Notes: generated by a model from the sequence alone, not told the origin. A stretch of 47,788 nucleotides of DNA from Leptotrichiaceae bacterium (GCA_018060185.1 JAGOWQ010000011.1:1-47788); one strand, 5' to 3'; shown: positions 15,226 to 24,927, numbered from the stretch's first letter. Numbers and translations: made by a program.

Positions 15226-17112
15226 TTATTCTTTGTTCTTAAAATTCATTGCTCTCATTGCATTTAAAATAGCTAAAACTGACACTCCTACATCAGCGAA
15301 TATCGCTTCCCACATAGTTGCGATTCCACCAGCTCCCAATATTAATACTATAAATTTTACTACAAGTGCAAAGAAAATATTCTGTTTAACAATACTTAGT
15401 GTTTTCTTAGCTATTTTTATTGTTGTTGCAATTTTTGACGGTTCATCATCCATAATAACAATATCTGCAGCTTCAATTGCAGCATCAGACCCCAGACCAC
15501 CCATAGCAATTCCTACATCTGCTCTTGCAAGTACTGGTGCGTCATTGATACCGTCTCCGACAAATGACAAACTCCCTTTTTTTGATTTTTCTTTAAGTAA
15601 TTCTTCTACTTTCTGTACTTTATCTGCTGGAAGTAGTTCAGTATACACTAAATCAAGTCCGAGTTCATTAGCAACTTTTTCTCCTACAACTTTTGAATCT
15701 CCTGTCAACATTATAGTCTTTTTAATCCCAAGATTTTTTAAGTTTTTTATAGCAATTTTCGAATCAAGTTTTATTTCGTCTGATATGACAATATATCCTT
15801 TATAGTCACCATCCATTGCTATGTGTACTACTGTTCCTATTACTTCGTCAGTAGAATACTCTATTGACATTTTCTTCATTAATTTATTATTCCCAGCTAA
15901 AACAACTTTATCCTCAACAATAGCTTTTACTCCATGACCTGGTATTTCTTCTACATCAGAAATTTTTGAATTATCAATGTTTTTTCCGTATGCATTTTGT
16001 AAAGAAATAGAGATTGGGTGTGTTGAATAGCTTTCAGCGTATGCAGCAATTTCTAATAATTTTTCTTTTGAGATATTTTTTGTGACTATCTCTGTAACTT
16101 TGAAAACACCTTTTGTTAAAGTCCCAGTTTTATCAAAAACAATCATTTCTGTCTTTGAGAGAGCTTCTAAATAATTACTTCCTTTAACTAGAACACCGTG
16201 AGCCGAAGCACCACCGATACCACCAAAAAATCCAAGAGGTATTGATATAACAAGTGCACATGGACATGAGATAACAAGGAATACCAGTGCTCTATATATC
16301 CAGTCATTGAAAGTAGCATCTTTTAAAACAAGTGGAGGAATAATGGCAAGTAATATAGCAATAATTACGACAATTGGCGTATAATATTTTGCAAACTTAG
16401 TTATAAATTTTTCAGATTCAGATTTTTTGCTACTTGCATTTTCAACTAAATCCAGTATTTTTGAAACAGTTGATTCGCCAAATTCTTTAGATACTTTAAT
16501 TCTTATCAGTCCACTCATATTTACACAACCGCTTAAAATATCATCGCCAGGAGATACTTCTCTAGGCAAAGATTCACCTGTCAAAGCTGAGGTATCTATT
16601 ACTGAATATCCATCAATAATTTTACCATCCAGAGCTATTTTTTCTCCAGGTTTTACGATAATTTCTTCCCCAATATTAACTTCATCAGGGTCTACTTTAA
16701 TAGTCTCTCCGTTACGTACTACGTTTGCATAGTCTGGTCTAATATCCATAAGATCTGCTATTGATTTTCTCGATTTATTAATAGCATAATCCTGGAATAA
16801 TTCTCCAATCTGGTAGAATAACATAACGGCTACTCCTTCTGGATATTCGCCTATTATAAAAGCCCCTATTGTTGCAAGTGACATTAAAAAATTTTCATCG
16901 AAAATTTGACCTTTTAATATATTTCTAAATGCTTTTAAAACTACATCGCCACCAACTATTAAATAAGCTGTAAGATAAATAATTAATAAAATTAAATTGG
17001 GATTAATATTTGGAAAAAGTGATATAATTTTATCATCAAATGATGGGAAAAAACCAATCATGAAGAAAAATGCTCCGGTTGAAATCTTTAATATTCTATT
17101 TTTATAGCTCAT
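15226..17112 (-). CDS. cadA: Zn2+/Cd2+ P1B-type ATPase
   Basis: A 628-residue heavy-metal efflux ATPase of the inner membrane. Seen: TGES at 178-181 (actuator), the CPC metal site in SCPCALVIS (C283, C285), the phosphorylation site DKTGTLTKG (D327), the HP of the nucleotide domain (365-366), GDGINDAPVLARADVG, and DVGVSVLAILNAMR in the last membrane segment, which is typical of Zn/Cd/Pb pumps rather than Cu pumps. It has no N-terminal HMA domain; the separate HMA protein just upstream supplies it. The nearby ArsR-type regulator is decayed, so control may be lost or act in trans. Confidence 0.93.
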   Translation of the reverse strand: MSYKNRILKISTGAFFFMIGFFPSFDDKIISLFPNINPNLILLIIYLTAYLIVGGDVVLKAFRNILKGQIFDENFLMSLATIGAFIIGEYPEGVAVMLFYQIGELFQDYAINKSRKSIADLMDIRPDYANVVRNGETIKVDPDEVNIGEEIIVKPGEKIALDGKIIDGYSVIDTSALTGESLPREVSPGDDILSGCVNMSGLIRIKVSKEFGESTVSKILDLVENASSKKSESEKFITKFAKYYTPIVVIIAILLAIIPPLVLKDATFNDWIYRALVFLVISCPCALVISIPLGFFGGIGGASAHGVLVKGSNYLEALSKTEMIVFDKTGTLTKGVFKVTEIVTKNISKEKLLEIAAYAESYSTHPISISLQNAYGKNIDNSKISDVEEIPGHGVKAIVEDKVVLAGNNKLMKKMSIEYSTDEVIGTVVHIAMDGDYKGYIVISDEIKLDSKIAIKNLKNLGIKKTIMLTGDSKVVGEKVANELGLDLVYTELLPADKVQKVEELLKEKSKKGSLSFVGDGINDAPVLARADVGIAMGGLGSDAAIEAADIVIMDDEPSKIATTIKIAKKTLSIVKQNIFFALVVKFIVLILGAGGIATMWEAIFADVGVSVLAILNAMRAMNFKNKE

Positions 17113-17127
17113 TTCAATATCCTTCTT

Positions 17128-17346
17128 TTATTTTTTTATAGTAACATCTGGTTCTATTTTATTGATAAGTTTTTTTATTTCTTCAATAGTGATATCTGAA
17201 TTCTTATCATCTAAATCCAGATTCATTTTAGTTGTCATAAAATTGACAGTAACATTGTTAACGCCTTCTAATTTTTGAATAGCTCTTTCTATTTTAGATG
17301 CACAATTTGCACAATCAAGATTTTCAAGTTTAAATATTTTTTTCAT
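17128..17346 (-). CDS. Heavy-metal-associated (HMA) domain protein, metallochaperone
   Basis: A 72-residue stand-alone HMA domain with the metal site LDCANCA (Cys12, Cys15). An Asp before the first Cys and the neighbouring Zn/Cd ATPase suggest Zn2+, Cd2+ or Pb2+ rather than Cu+. The stop is 15 bases before the ATPase start, so they form one transcript, and this looks like a pump that has its usual N-terminal HMA encoded separately. GGAGG precedes ATG. Confidence 0.9.
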   Translation of the reverse strand: MKKIFKLENLDCANCASKIERAIQKLEGVNNVTVNFMTTKMNLDLDDKNSDITIEEIKKLINKIEPDVTIKK

Positions 17347-17437
17347 TTTTTACCTCCAGGTATTTAAATTTTAGTGTTTGTAATAAAATTTTTTGAACAT
17401 TTGAATTGTCTAACTAAATAGAATGATTCTTTTCCTT

Positions 17438-17697
17438 TTAGTCTAATCTTTCACAAACTGATTTTTTTAGTATTGCAAGTTGACGATAAACATCAGATGG
17501 AGTCATATCAATCAATATAGAAACTTCTTTGACTCAAATTCCTGTATCCATTAAAAGATATAATATTTTTATTTTTGTTTGACTAGAAAAAATTTCAAAT
17601 AATTTAGTTAAACTTATAATTTCTGTTTTTATTAAATATTTTTTTATTTAATATCTGCATCAATACTATTGATGAGATTTGTTTTTTATAAAGCCTC
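17438..17697 (-). pseudogene. Degenerate ArsR/SmtB-family metal-sensing regulator
   Basis: On the minus strand, a frame reads LTKLFEIFSSQTKIKILYLLMDTGI, a TGA stop, then VKEVSILIDMTPSDVYRQLAILKKS. This matches the winged-helix core of ArsR/SmtB repressors (LFKALSDPTRLKIL ... SQSAVSHQLRVL). A GGAGG site stands at 17693-17699, but where the start should be there is ATA, and further stops and frame changes follow. The gene should have repressed the HMA-ATPase operon. It is not functional as read. Confidence 0.65.
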
Positions 17698-17704
17698 CTC
17701 TCAA

Positions 17705-17728
17705 CATGTTTATATGTTCATATGTTCA
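17705..17728. promoter_or_regulatory. Tandem 8-bp repeats upstream of the ArsR remnant (candidate operator)
   Basis: TATGTTCA occurs twice in a row (17713-17720, 17721-17728), preceded by the related CATGTTTA (17705-17712). The position just upstream of the ribosome site of the regulator remnant suits an ArsR-type operator. Confidence 0.45.
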
Positions 17729-17740
17729 ATCATATATTTA

Positions 17741-18997
17741 TTTTATACAAATTTTTTATTAATGTCAAGCTTTTTATATAGAAAAAAATATTAATAAAAT
17801 AAATTTTTTAGACACACTTAGCGGCAACAAAAATCTAGTAAGCCACTCCCTCTCACTTGATTTGAGTGTAATAATATTAACTTTAATACTGTTATTCAAA
17901 TTGAATATAATGTCATTATTAAAATACCAGTACGGATTATCACGTTAATCTTGTAGGAATTATCCATATTTAACCTACAGTATTTATAGTTTTTTTTAAA
18001 ATTTTTAGTAAGTAAAGCATCTAACGAATATTTTTATTTCTTTTTCTGCCACTTTTTAATAAGTTAATTTATTTGATATATAATATATTATAAAATGGCA
18101 TGAATTAGTAAATCATTTTTTTCTTGATATGTGGAGTCTTTTATTAAAAAAATAAAATAAATATTATTATAAATAAGATTTAATTTTAAAATTTCTCTGT
18201 AAGATAGCTATCTTATAGTAGACATATAAATAATTATTATCAAAAAATCACGAAGATTTCAACTCTGTTTTTTTATGTACTTTCTCATGGGGTAACGAGC
18301 CTTATTAATTAATTTTTATAATAATTTTTAATTTCATTATAAATCTTAAGAAAATGAAATATAGATAATTGAATTGATATTTATCATTTCATTTTTTGTT
18401 ATTTTTTTATCAAATTTTCTTTCTAACTACCTATAAATATACATCATAATTATTTCAAAATTATTATTGCTATTTTTCTTATAGTTTTCAGGGATTAAAA
18501 GAGAAATAGGTTTAGCATTGCAAGAGTTTCCTGTAATAGAGCAAAAAAAATAATTACTATTGCGAAAGAGAGGTCATCTGATATAGAACTCTAGGATTAG
18601 AAATTTATTTTTCTTAAATTAATCTTAATCAACTTTAATATAGTAGTAACTAAACTGTCGTATATATGTACTTCTAACAATCAGAAATGATTGCTTTTTT
18701 ATTTTACAAAATGAAAGTTTAATAAGGTAATTATTTTAAAATAAGCTTATAACTTCAGTTTTAAGATATTTTATGAATTTAGGTATGCAATTAATAAAAA
18801 AAAGATATAAAAACGAACTTTAAGTAAGTTTAGTATATTAAAGCATAAATAAAAAATCACACCTGTTATTATTCCAAAAGAATAAAAATGGAAAGACAGG
18901 ATGAAAAAATTAAAATTAATCCAAATATAAAGAATATATAAATTTTTATTATACATATTTAACATAAGTAATTTTACTATAATATTATCAAAAATAT
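17741..18997. other. Gene-free stretch of about 1.25 kb
   Basis: No intact gene with a ribosome site on either strand. A hairpin with T run (CAATCA/TGATTG, 18678-18693, T run to 18700) is a plausible plus-strand terminator with no obvious gene before it. Around 18487-18595 a broken frame (FSGIKREIGLALQEFPVIEQ) may be a relic. The stretch looks like a graveyard between the metal locus and rpsB. Confidence 0.35.
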
Positions 18998-19026
18998 TTG
19001 ACAATAATTATGAAAAATGTTAGAAT
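18998..19026 (+). promoter_or_regulatory. Promoter of the rpsB operon
   Basis: TTGACA (18998-19003), 17-base spacer, TAGAAT (19021-19026). The leader to ATG 19145 is about 110 bases. Confidence 0.85.
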
Positions 19027-19069
19027 AGTGCGATTATTAATCACACTTTGTTTTATTTGGAAATAGGGT

Positions 19070-19092
19070 GTTGCAGCAAAGATGTCTGCAAT
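19070..19092 (+). promoter_or_regulatory. Leader hairpin before rpsB
   Basis: GTTGCAG (19070-19076) pairs with CTGCAAT (19086-19092), nine-base loop, followed by CTATTTTT. It may be an autoregulatory site for S2 or a weak attenuator; inferred only. Confidence 0.4.
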
Positions 19093-19144
19093 CTATTTTT
19101 AAAGATAAGTGGGAGAAAAACCAAAAAATAGGAGGAAAGAAACA

Positions 19145-19924
19145 ATGGCAGTAATAACAATGAAACAATTATTAGAAGTGGGAGCGCATTTTGGACATCA
19201 AGCAAAAAGATGGAATCCTAAAATGAAACCTTATATTTTTACAGAAAGAAATGGAATACACATTTTAGACTTACATCAAACATTATCATCTACTGAAAGA
19301 GCTTATGATTTTGTAAGACAAATATCTGAAGAGGGTGGAAAAGTATTATTTGTTGGTACAAAAAAACAAGCTCAAGATGCAATTAGAGAAGAAGCTGAAA
19401 GAGCTGGTGGATTTTTTGTAAATCATAGATGGTTAGGTGGATTATTAACTAACTTGAATACAATAAAAACAAGAGTAAAAAGACTAAAAGAATTAGAAGA
19501 AATGGATGCAGACGGGACTTTAGATACAGCGTATACTAAAAAAGAAGCTGGATTATTAAGAAAAGAGATGTCTAAATTATCTAAAAATATCGGTGGAATT
19601 AAAAATATGAATAAATTACCAGCAGCATTATTTGTTGTAGATATTAAAAAAGAATTTTTAGCATTGGAAGAGGCAAAAAAATTAGGAATACCTGTAATAG
19701 CTTTAATAGATACAAATGTTGATCCTGATTTAGTTACTTATAAAATACCTGCTAATGATGATGCGATTAGATCGGTTAAATTATTTGCACAAGTTATAGC
19801 AAACGCAGCAATTGAAGGTAATGGTGGAGTAGAAGGACTTCTTTCTGACGATGAAGTTAAAGAAACTGAAATAAAAGAAGTAGAGACAGATACAGAAGAA
19901 ATAATAGAAGAAAAATCTGAATAA
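19145..19924 (+). CDS. rpsB: Ribosomal protein S2
   Basis: Small-subunit protein of 259 residues. [19 protein letters not shown] and [11 protein letters not shown] are the standard N-terminal S2 sequence, and [13 protein letters not shown] and [13 protein letters not shown] are conserved family segments. The ATG at 19145 has AGGAGG upstream; the frame continues to 19109 but no family member begins there. An acidic Glu-rich tail follows residue 235. First gene of rpsB-tsf, with its own strong promoter. Confidence 0.98.
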   Translation: MAVITMKQLLEVGAHFGHQAKRWNPKMKPYIFTERNGIHILDLHQTLSSTERAYDFVRQISEEGGKVLFVGTKKQAQDAIREEAERAGGFFVNHRWLGGLLTNLNTIKTRVKRLKELEEMDADGTLDTAYTKKEAGLLRKEMSKLSKNIGGIKNMNKLPAALFVVDIKKEFLALEEAKKLGIPVIALIDTNVDPDLVTYKIPANDDAIRSVKLFAQVIANAAIEGNGGVEGLLSDDEVKETEIKEVETDTEEIIEEKSE

Positions 19925-19955
19925 TTAAATAAAAGTTTGATTGGAGGAAATAAAA

Positions 19956-20840
19956 GTGGCAATAACAACAGCACTTATTAAAGAATTAAGAGAGAGAACA
20001 GGAGCAGGAATGCTTGATTGTAAAAAAGCATTGGAAGAAAATGGAGCAGATATAGAAAAAGCAATTGATTGGTTAAGAGAAAAAGGGATAGCTAAGGCAG
20101 CAAAAAAATCAGGAAGAATTGCAGCCGAAGGATTAGTATTTGCAGCTGTTTCACCTTGTAGAAAAAAAGGAGCTTTACTAGAATTCAATTCAGAAACAGA
20201 TTTTGTTGCTAAAAATGATGAATTCAAATCTTTTGGTAAAAAATTAGTTGGGTTATCATTAGATAATGATATTAAAAGTGAAGATGAGTTAAAAGCTCTT
20301 GAATTAGAAGGAAAAACAATAGAAACTCATTTAACAGAATTAATTGCAAAAATTGGTGAAAATATGAATATCAGAAGATTAAAATTAGTGTCTACTGATG
20401 GATTTGTTGAAACTTATACGCATTTAGGTGGTAAAATAGGAGTATTATTAAATTTAATAGGAGAACCTACACCTGAAAATATTGAAAAAGCAAAAGGAGT
20501 TGCGATGCACATTGCTGCAATGGATCCTAAATATTTAAATTCTTCAGAAGTTACAGCTGATGATTTAGAAAGAGAAAAAGAAATAGCAAGACATCAATTA
20601 GAAGAAGAAGGAAAACCAGCTAATATTATTGAAAAAATATTAGAAGGAAAGATGAGAAAATTCTACGAAGAAAATTGTCTAGTTAATCAAAAATACGTTA
20701 GAGATGACAATTTTACAATTGAAAAATTCATTGCCCCTCTTTCAATAGTGTCGTTCAACAGATTTAAAGTTGGAGAAGGAATTGAAAGAGAAGAAGTAGA
20801 TTTTGCTGCAGAAGTAGCTGCACAAATAGCTGGAAATTAA
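19956..20840 (+). CDS. tsf: Elongation factor Ts
   Basis: Nucleotide exchange factor for EF-Tu, 295 residues. The start is GTG at 19956 with GGAGG eight bases upstream; the upstream TTG is inside the ribosome site. The N-terminus [21 protein letters not shown] is diagnostic (UBA-like domain), and [15 protein letters not shown] is the EF-Tu contact region. It follows rpsB by 31 bases and is followed at once by a terminator. Confidence 0.97.
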   Translation: MAITTALIKELRERTGAGMLDCKKALEENGADIEKAIDWLREKGIAKAAKKSGRIAAEGLVFAAVSPCRKKGALLEFNSETDFVAKNDEFKSFGKKLVGLSLDNDIKSEDELKALELEGKTIETHLTELIAKIGENMNIRRLKLVSTDGFVETYTHLGGKIGVLLNLIGEPTPENIEKAKGVAMHIAAMDPKYLNSSEVTADDLEREKEIARHQLEEEGKPANIIEKILEGKMRKFYEENCLVNQKYVRDDNFTIEKFIAPLSIVSFNRFKVGEGIEREEVDFAAEVAAQIAGN

Positions 20841-20868
20841 AAATAAGGGGATTTTTCCCCTTATTTTT
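20841..20868 (+). terminator. Terminator between tsf and pyrH
   Basis: AAATAAGGGG (20841-20850), six-base loop, CCCCTTATTT (20857-20866), then T. Only about 30 bases separate it from pyrH, so pyrH-frr must depend on read-through or an embedded promoter. Confidence 0.85.
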
Positions 20869-20896
20869 TAAAAATTCAGGAGGGATGAAATTATAT

Positions 20897-21607
20897 ATGT
20901 TTAAATATAAAAGAATATTATTAAAATTGAGTGGAGAAGCTCTTGCAGGAAATAAAGAATTCGGATTTTCAGAAGATGTTTTAGAAAGTTTTGCAAAACA
21001 AATTAAAGATTTACATTCAAAATGTATAGAAATAGCTATAGTTATTGGCGGTGGAAATATATTTAGGGGGACAACAGGAACTAAAAAAGGTGTAGATAGA
21101 GTTACTGGGGATACAATGGGAATGCTTGCAACAATAATGAATGGATTGGCTTTACAAGATGCTATCGAAAGGCTTGGAGTTCCAACAAGAGTATTGTCAG
21201 CTCTTCAAATGCCTCAAGTGGCAGAGCCTTTTATTAGAAGAAAAGCTATAAGACACTTAGAAAAAGGCAGAGTAATAATTTTTGCTGGTGGAACAGGAAA
21301 TCCTTATTTTACAACAGATTCGTGTGGAGCATTGAGAGCAGCAGAAATTAATGCAGATGTACTTGCAAAAGGGACAAAAGTAGACGGGATATATAATAAA
21401 GATCCTATGAAGCATATCGATGCAGTTAGATACGATACTGTCACTTTTGATGAAGCAATATCTAAAAATTTAGGAGTTATGGATACAACAGCTCTTTCTC
21501 TATGTAGAGAAAATAATATTCCTATAATTGTATTTAATGCTCTAGAAGTAGGTAACATACTAAAAATGGTTCAAGGGGAAAATATAGGAACAGTCGTTGA
21601 AAAATAA
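20897..21607 (+). CDS. pyrH: UMP kinase
   Basis: Hexameric UMP kinase of the amino-acid-kinase fold, 236 residues. YKRILLKLSGEALAG is the N-terminal nucleotide loop; VIGGGNIFRG, GDTMGMLAT and FAGGTGNPYFTTD are the UMP/ATP site segments. The start is taken as ATG 20897 to match the family N-terminus (MFKYKR); AGGAGGG is 12 bases away, while an ATG at 20885 touches the ribosome site. Confidence 0.96.
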   Translation: MFKYKRILLKLSGEALAGNKEFGFSEDVLESFAKQIKDLHSKCIEIAIVIGGGNIFRGTTGTKKGVDRVTGDTMGMLATIMNGLALQDAIERLGVPTRVLSALQMPQVAEPFIRRKAIRHLEKGRVIIFAGGTGNPYFTTDSCGALRAAEINADVLAKGTKVDGIYNKDPMKHIDAVRYDTVTFDEAISKNLGVMDTTALSLCRENNIPIIVFNALEVGNILKMVQGENIGTVVEK

Positions 21608-21640
21608 AAGTAAAAAAGCAAAAATGAAAAGGTGGTAGAA

Positions 21641-22198
21641 ATGGTAAATACAATTTTAACAGAAACAGAAAATAAAATGTCAAAATCTTTAGAAAGCACA
21701 AGAGATAAATTTTCACATGTAAGAGCAGGGAGAGCAACTGTATCTATGTTAGACGGTGTTACAGTTGAAGCTTATGGTACTCCAACTCCTTTAAATCAAG
21801 TTGGAACAGTATCTGCTCCAGAGGCTAGGTTATTAACAATAGATCCGTGGGATAAATCATTAATACCTATAATAGAAAAAACAATACTACAGGCTAATTT
21901 AGGATTTAATCCTTCAAATGATGGAAAAATAATAAGATTAGTAGTTCCTGAATTAACAGAAGATAGAAGAAAAGAATATGTTAAATTAGTAAAAAAAGAA
22001 GCCGAAGAAGGTAAAATAGCAATAAGAAATATAAGAAAAGATATAAATAATAAATTTAGAAAATTAGAAAAAGATGGCGAAATAACAGAAGATGAACTTA
22101 AATTAAGTGAAGATAAAGTTCAAAAATTAACAGATAAATATATAGCGTCAGTTGACGAAGAACTGTTGAAAAAAGAAAAGGAATTATTAAAAGTTTAA
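21641..22198 (+). CDS. frr: Ribosome recycling factor
   Basis: 185-residue factor that splits post-termination ribosomes together with EF-G. HVRAGRATVSMLDGV and YGTPTPLNQVGTVSAPEARLL are the conserved N-terminal half and hinge; the C-terminus is the long coiled-coil bundle (RRKEYVKLVKKEAEEGK). The ATG at 21641 is chosen with AGGTGG upstream; an in-frame GTG at 21632 lies within that site. It is 33 bases after pyrH. Confidence 0.97.
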   Translation: MVNTILTETENKMSKSLESTRDKFSHVRAGRATVSMLDGVTVEAYGTPTPLNQVGTVSAPEARLLTIDPWDKSLIPIIEKTILQANLGFNPSNDGKIIRLVVPELTEDRRKEYVKLVKKEAEEGKIAIRNIRKDINNKFRKLEKDGEITEDELKLSEDKVQKLTDKYIASVDEELLKKEKELLKV

Positions 22199-22222
22199 TT
22201 ATCATATAAAAAGGAGTTATTA

Positions 22223-23263
22223 ATGTCTAAAATTTCAAAATTTATAAATTTTTTTAGAATAAAGAAAAATATTGCCATAGATCTGGGGACTTCTAATGTA
22301 TTAATTTATGATAAACAAAGAAAAAAAATGGTAATAAATGAACCTTCAGTTCTTGTTAAAGATAAAAAGACGGGAGAATTGGTTGCTGTTGGATTAGAAG
22401 CGAAAGAAATGTTAGGAAAAACATCTGATAGCATAGTCGTTATAAGACCTCTTAGAGAAGGAGTGATAACAGATATTGATGCAACTAGAGAGATGTTGAA
22501 TGCATTTATAAGGAAGGTTTACGGAGTTTCTCCATTTAAACCAGAAATAATGATTTGTGTTCCTATAGAAGTTACTAGTATAGAAAAAAAAGCAATATTT
22601 GATGTAACTATGGGTGCAAAAAAAATATATTTGTTAGAAGAAGGAAGAGCAGCAATAATGGGATCAGGAGTAAATATATCTCTACCAGAAGGACATACAG
22701 TAATAGATATAGGTGGAGGTTCTACTGACATAGCAATTTTATCTTTAAATGAAATAGTCGCCAGTACATCAATAAGAGTAGCAAGTAATAAGTTTGACGA
22801 AGATATAATAAAATATGTAAAAAGAAAGTTTAACTTACTAATAGGTGATAAAACTGCAGAAAATATAAAAAAAGAAGTTGGTTCAGCTATGGAAGTTCCA
22901 ATAAATGAAAATATATCTACTAAAATAAAAGGAAAAGATTTAGTTACTGGAATTCCCAAAACTATAGATATAACATCAAATCAGATTAATGAAGCGATAA
23001 AAGACTCTGTAAATGAAATAATTTTAGCTTTGAAAGAAGTATTAGAAAAATGTCCGCCTGAGTTGTCCTCTGATATACTAGATAATGGAATAATATTAAC
23101 AGGTGGAGGTTCATTAATAAGAAATTTGGATAAACTTATAGAAAATAAAGTGAATATACCTATACACAGAGCCACAAATTCGTTAGAGTCGGTTGTCATA
23201 GGTGGAGCCCTTGCCTTTGATAACAAAGCATTATTAAGAACATTGGAAATGAGAGAAATGTAG
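22223..23263 (+). CDS. mreB: Rod-shape protein MreB (actin homologue)
   Basis: 346-residue bacterial actin that directs cell-wall synthesis along the cylinder. Seen: IAIDLGTSNVLIY (phosphate 1 loop), VIDIGGGSTDIAIL (phosphate 2), GIILTGGGSLIRNLD (adenosine motif), and the MreB-specific KPEIMICVP and EEGRAAIMGSG. The N-terminus has an amphipathic stretch (ISKFINFFRIKK) fit for membrane binding. It follows frr by 24 bases with no terminator between, an unusual link of cell shape to a translation gene set. Whether other mreB genes exist cannot be seen. Confidence 0.93.
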   Translation: MSKISKFINFFRIKKNIAIDLGTSNVLIYDKQRKKMVINEPSVLVKDKKTGELVAVGLEAKEMLGKTSDSIVVIRPLREGVITDIDATREMLNAFIRKVYGVSPFKPEIMICVPIEVTSIEKKAIFDVTMGAKKIYLLEEGRAAIMGSGVNISLPEGHTVIDIGGGSTDIAILSLNEIVASTSIRVASNKFDEDIIKYVKRKFNLLIGDKTAENIKKEVGSAMEVPINENISTKIKGKDLVTGIPKTIDITSNQINEAIKDSVNEIILALKEVLEKCPPELSSDILDNGIILTGGGSLIRNLDKLIENKVNIPIHRATNSLESVVIGGALAFDNKALLRTLEMREM

Positions 23264-23275
23264 CAAATATAAAAC

Positions 23276-23314
23276 AAAAAATTCCAAATTTCAAAATTAT
23301 TTTGGAATTTTTTT
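23276..23314 (+). terminator. Terminator after mreB
   Basis: AAAAATTCCAAA (from 23276) pairs with TTTGGAATTTTT (from 23301) across a 13-base loop, ending in T. Confidence 0.85.
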
Positions 23315-23406
23315 ATGGAAATTCAAAGATAAAAGTGATATTATTGAAGTGTTAAGTAATAATATAAAAATATACTGGAAATAAATAAAAATAGAATGGA
23401 GAAATT

Positions 23407-24885
23407 ATGAGAAAATCAATTATTTTTATAGTAATAATTTTTGTAATAGCAGCAAATTCTTTTTCTAATGAAATTTCTTATGAAGAACTGTTTAATACAG
23501 GTCTTAAATATCACACAGAAAAAAAATATAAAGAAGCAGAAAAATACTACAAAGAATCTTATACAAAAAAAGAGGATAGTGACACAGCTTATAATTTAGG
23601 TGTATTATTTGAAGAGATTAATGATAAAAAGCAAGCAGAAAAATATTATAAAGAAGCTATTAGATTAGGAAAAGTAAATGCTTATTATAACTTAGGATAT
23701 TTGTATTCCACTCAAAAAGACAAAACTCAAGCTATTGAAAATTATAAAAAATCTATTGAAACAATAAATAATATAGATTCTATATATAATTTAGGATTAA
23801 TTTATCGTGATATAAATCAAAATGCAGAAGCTATAAAATATTTTCAAATGGCAGCTGATAGGGGAGATAAAGAATCTTTGTATAATTTAGGAGAACTTTA
23901 TGATGAAATTGGAAATTTATCTCTTTCAGAAAAAAATTATAAATTATCCGCAGATAGAGACGGAAATGTAATATCAGCCTATAATTTAGGATTATTATAT
24001 GAAAAAAGAAAAGATACCGTAAATGCTATAAAATATTTCGAAAAAAGTTTGTCTTCAGGAATAAAAGGTATATATTATAGATTAGGTTTATTATATGATG
24101 AATCTAAAAATATAAAAAAAGCTGAAGAATATTATAAACTTGCAGTAGATAAAGAAAGTGATGAAATAGCAGCTTATAATCTGGCAATTTTATATGAAAA
24201 GTCAGGAAATATTTCAAATGCAGAAAAGTATTTTTTAGAATCATATAATAAAAATAAAACTAGTAAAGGTGCTTTGAATTTGGGGATAGTATATGAAAAA
24301 CAAAAAAAATATGATTTAGCAGAGAAATATTATCTAGAAGCTTTAAAAGGAAATGAAAAAGAAAAAGCAGCTTATAATTTAGTTTATTTGTATCAAATTC
24401 AAAATAAAGGGACTAAAGCATCAGAATTATTAAATTCGTATCCTGAGTTAAAAAATAATTCTGAGCTTTTGTATAATATAGCTCTTTCCTATGATAATTT
24501 AAAAAATAAAATAGAAGCAGAAAAATACTATCTTATGGCCATAGAAAAGGGGAAATTGGTAAAAGCAATGAATAATTTAGCTATAATGTATTATGAAGAA
24601 AAAAAATTAGAAAATGCGTTGAAATATTACAAAATGATGGTTGATGACTACGGACAAAATAATAAAGCTTTTGATACTGGACTCATTTATTCTCAATTAA
24701 AACAACCTAAAGAAGCATTAAAATATTTTGAAATAGCATTAAATAAGTCAGGAAATAAAAAAGCAATATACCATTTAGGTGTTGTTAATTATGATATAGG
24801 AAATAAAGAAGAGGCAATTAAATACTTAAAGCAAGCGGCTTCTAATGGAGATAAGGATGCTAGTTTAATGCTAGAAGGTATGTAA
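23407..24885 (+). CDS. Exported tetratricopeptide-repeat protein
   Basis: A 492-residue protein with a signal peptide (residues 1-20, ending NSFSNE) followed almost wholly by TPR-like repeats of about 34-37 residues. The repeat consensus is AYNLG.LYE......AEKYY..A. with about twelve or thirteen units, and Tyr pairs (KYY) recur at the same place. Some repeats with G at a fixed place resemble Sel1-type units. Such proteins are scaffolds; no catalytic part is seen. It lies alone between two terminators. GGAG precedes ATG. Confidence 0.85.
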   Translation: MRKSIIFIVIIFVIAANSFSNEISYEELFNTGLKYHTEKKYKEAEKYYKESYTKKEDSDTAYNLGVLFEEINDKKQAEKYYKEAIRLGKVNAYYNLGYLYSTQKDKTQAIENYKKSIETINNIDSIYNLGLIYRDINQNAEAIKYFQMAADRGDKESLYNLGELYDEIGNLSLSEKNYKLSADRDGNVISAYNLGLLYEKRKDTVNAIKYFEKSLSSGIKGIYYRLGLLYDESKNIKKAEEYYKLAVDKESDEIAAYNLAILYEKSGNISNAEKYFLESYNKNKTSKGALNLGIVYEKQKKYDLAEKYYLEALKGNEKEKAAYNLVYLYQIQNKGTKASELLNSYPELKNNSELLYNIALSYDNLKNKIEAEKYYLMAIEKGKLVKAMNNLAIMYYEEKKLENALKYYKMMVDDYGQNNKAFDTGLIYSQLKQPKEALKYFEIALNKSGNKKAIYHLGVVNYDIGNKEEAIKYLKQAASNGDKDASLMLEGM

Positions 24886-24927
24886 ATAGCATAATAATAT
24901 AGATTAAAAAATAGAGATAAACAAAAT

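Noticed and set aside
17438-17697. Functional regulator in the metal locus
   Set aside because: The start codon position reads ATA and there is a TGA inside the conserved helix region, so it is treated as decayed.
18771-19004. A 77-residue minus-strand open frame with hydrophobic segments
   Set aside because: It starts at TTG inside the rpsB promoter, has no ribosome site, and its composition reflects AT-rich DNA read as F, I, L, Y.
23407-24885. Tandem DNA repeats resembling a CRISPR array in the TPR gene
   Set aside because: The periodicity is in the protein; the DNA units vary at many positions, and there are no unique spacers.
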